Part shown: positions 14,236 through 14,761 of the stretch, one piece after another
Layout: each line of letters starts with the position of its first letter
How positions within the stretch are numbered: position 1 is the first letter of the stretch
Source of the DNA: JADHLJ01 sp038118725
Lineage (GTDB): Bacteria > Pseudomonadota > Alphaproteobacteria > Thalassobaculales > Thalassobaculaceae
Direction of reading: 5' to 3'
Assembly: GCA_038118725.1 (NCBI GenBank)
Contig: JAYOIK010000098.1
Span: 1 to 14,761 of the forward strand
Length of the DNA stretch: 14,761 nucleotides
The notes under the pieces: model-generated
The model's database searches: none
Told to the model about the DNA's origin: nothing
The model's input: the letters and a program-made list of their open reading frames with translations, nothing else
Translations under genes and position numbers: made by a program

Positions 14236-14325
14236 GGTGGGGTGCCGGAGTGGTCGAACGGGGCGGTCTCGAAAACCGTTGTGCGCGTGAGCGTACCGTG
14301 GGTTCGAATCCCACCCCCACCGCCA
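14236..14325 (+). tRNA. tRNA-Ser (anticodon CGA)
   Basis: A full 90-base cloverleaf. Acceptor GGTGGGG (14236-14242) pairs with CCCCACC (14315-14321), discriminator G, and CCA is encoded (14323-14325). The anticodon stem GCGGT/ACCGT encloses CTCGAAA, with CGA at 14270-14272, reading UCG. The long variable arm is that of class II serine tRNAs. The T arm is GTGGG/CCCAC around TTCGAAT. It is divergent from rplU. Confidence 0.97.
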
Positions 14326-14761
14326 ACTAACCCATTGATATTGCTCACTATTCACATGATGCGAATGGGATTCGAACTTCCCCCGACATTTTAGGGGCTT
14401 GTGCGAGACCGGTCGAAACGCAGGGGACCCGGAGACCCGCGAGGTACCGCAAATAGGCTCCCCTCGCGCCCAAAGTCTCTTACATGACTTTTGGTGGTAC
14501 GTTAACTTTCGCCGGGTCGTCGCTCAAAGCAGTACGCCTCCCGCATTTGAGGCGAAGGGCGCACATCGATCCGTTGATAATCCGTAGTTTCAAGTGATAC
14601 CGAGCAGCACCTTCTGGTCTGACCAGGAGGTTGGCGGCCCCGCTAGACGAGCGAGGTACTTGGCATTCAATTCCTGGGGTTGCCGACCGCGTATAATTGC
14701 CTGGATGGCTTTGTCACACCATGAGCACCAGCACGTGACGGTTCAATCTATGCGGTAAGGT
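14326..14761. other. Gene-free right end
   Basis: I see no convincing gene in these 436 bases on either strand. GC (about 56 percent by hand count from 14341) is lower than in the gene block. A 62-codon frame at 14399-14587 has no family resemblance and no ribosome binding site. The stretch contains a 23-base near-perfect dyad (14608-14630) and an isolated TATAAT (14692-14697) without a good -35. Confidence 0.5.
14608..14630. repeat. 23-base interrupted palindrome
   Basis: The arm ACCTTCTGGTC and its reverse complement flank a central T (14619), with a single mismatch (14612 against 14626). The inner six pairs, CTGGTC/GACCAG, are perfect. No T run follows on either strand, so it is not a clear terminator. 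An operator or recombination site is possible. Confidence 0.5.

Noticed and set aside
14368..14377. GGATTCGAAC, like a tRNA T-loop, after tRNA-Ser
   Set aside because: The flanking five-base stems do not pair on either strand, and no acceptor or anticodon arm can be built around it.
14399..14587. 62-codon ORF on the plus strand
   Set aside because: It has no ribosome binding site and no recognisable domain, and its codon use is unlike the real genes of the window.
1..14761. CRISPR array, toxin-antitoxin pair, defence system or biosynthetic cluster
   Set aside because: There are no spaced direct repeats, no paired small genes with such features, and no defence or biosynthetic domains. The confident genes are housekeeping and envelope functions.

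Overview
The window is a GC-rich, alphaproteobacterial-looking chromosome segment, most like the Rhodospirillales. The order obgE-proB-proA-nadD-rsfS-rlmH-gpmI-envC-like-ctpA-divergent polysaccharide deacetylase-rppH is familiar from that class. The protein sequences fit, for example L21 with an Ala/Glu-rich tail and the S41 peptidase paired with a degenerate LytM protein. Species cannot be fixed from the sequence alone.

Layout, right to left because every well-supported protein gene is on the minus strand. tRNA-Ser(CGA) at 14236-14325 reads to the right and is followed by about 435 bases with no convincing gene. Divergent from it, a strong sigma70-type promoter (14064-14091) drives rplU-rpmA, which ends at a textbook rho-independent terminator (13253-13281). 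Then comes obgE-proB-proA (ribosome-assembly GTPase and the first two proline-synthesis enzymes), nadD-rsfS-rlmH (NAD synthesis, ribosome silencing, 23S rRNA methylation), and gpmI-envC-like-ctpA-deacetylase-rppH (glycolysis, envelope and peptidoglycan remodelling, mRNA decapping). Most junctions overlap or are under 55 bases, several by ATGA or TTGA overlaps, so translational coupling is likely.

The left 1.9 kb is different. It holds an unrecognised gene that appears broken twice. A 10-N assembly gap plus 51 bases of foreign sequence is flanked by an identical 11-base direct repeat, and removing one repeat copy with the insert restores a single reading frame. This is the signature of an insertion sequence and its target-site duplication. 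Further on, an in-frame TAA separates this piece from a 231-residue ORF in the same frame. Beyond that, 360-404 is the 3' half (anticodon loop to CCA) of tRNA-Lys(CUU) without its 5' half. That is the usual mark of a tRNA-targeted integrative element whose body would lie to the left of the window.

I found no new multi-gene system. The points most worth following are the reconstructed insertion, the tRNA-Lys junction, the loss of expected catalytic residues in the deacetylase-family protein, the hairpin leader of rplU and a 23-base dyad in the gene-free right end.
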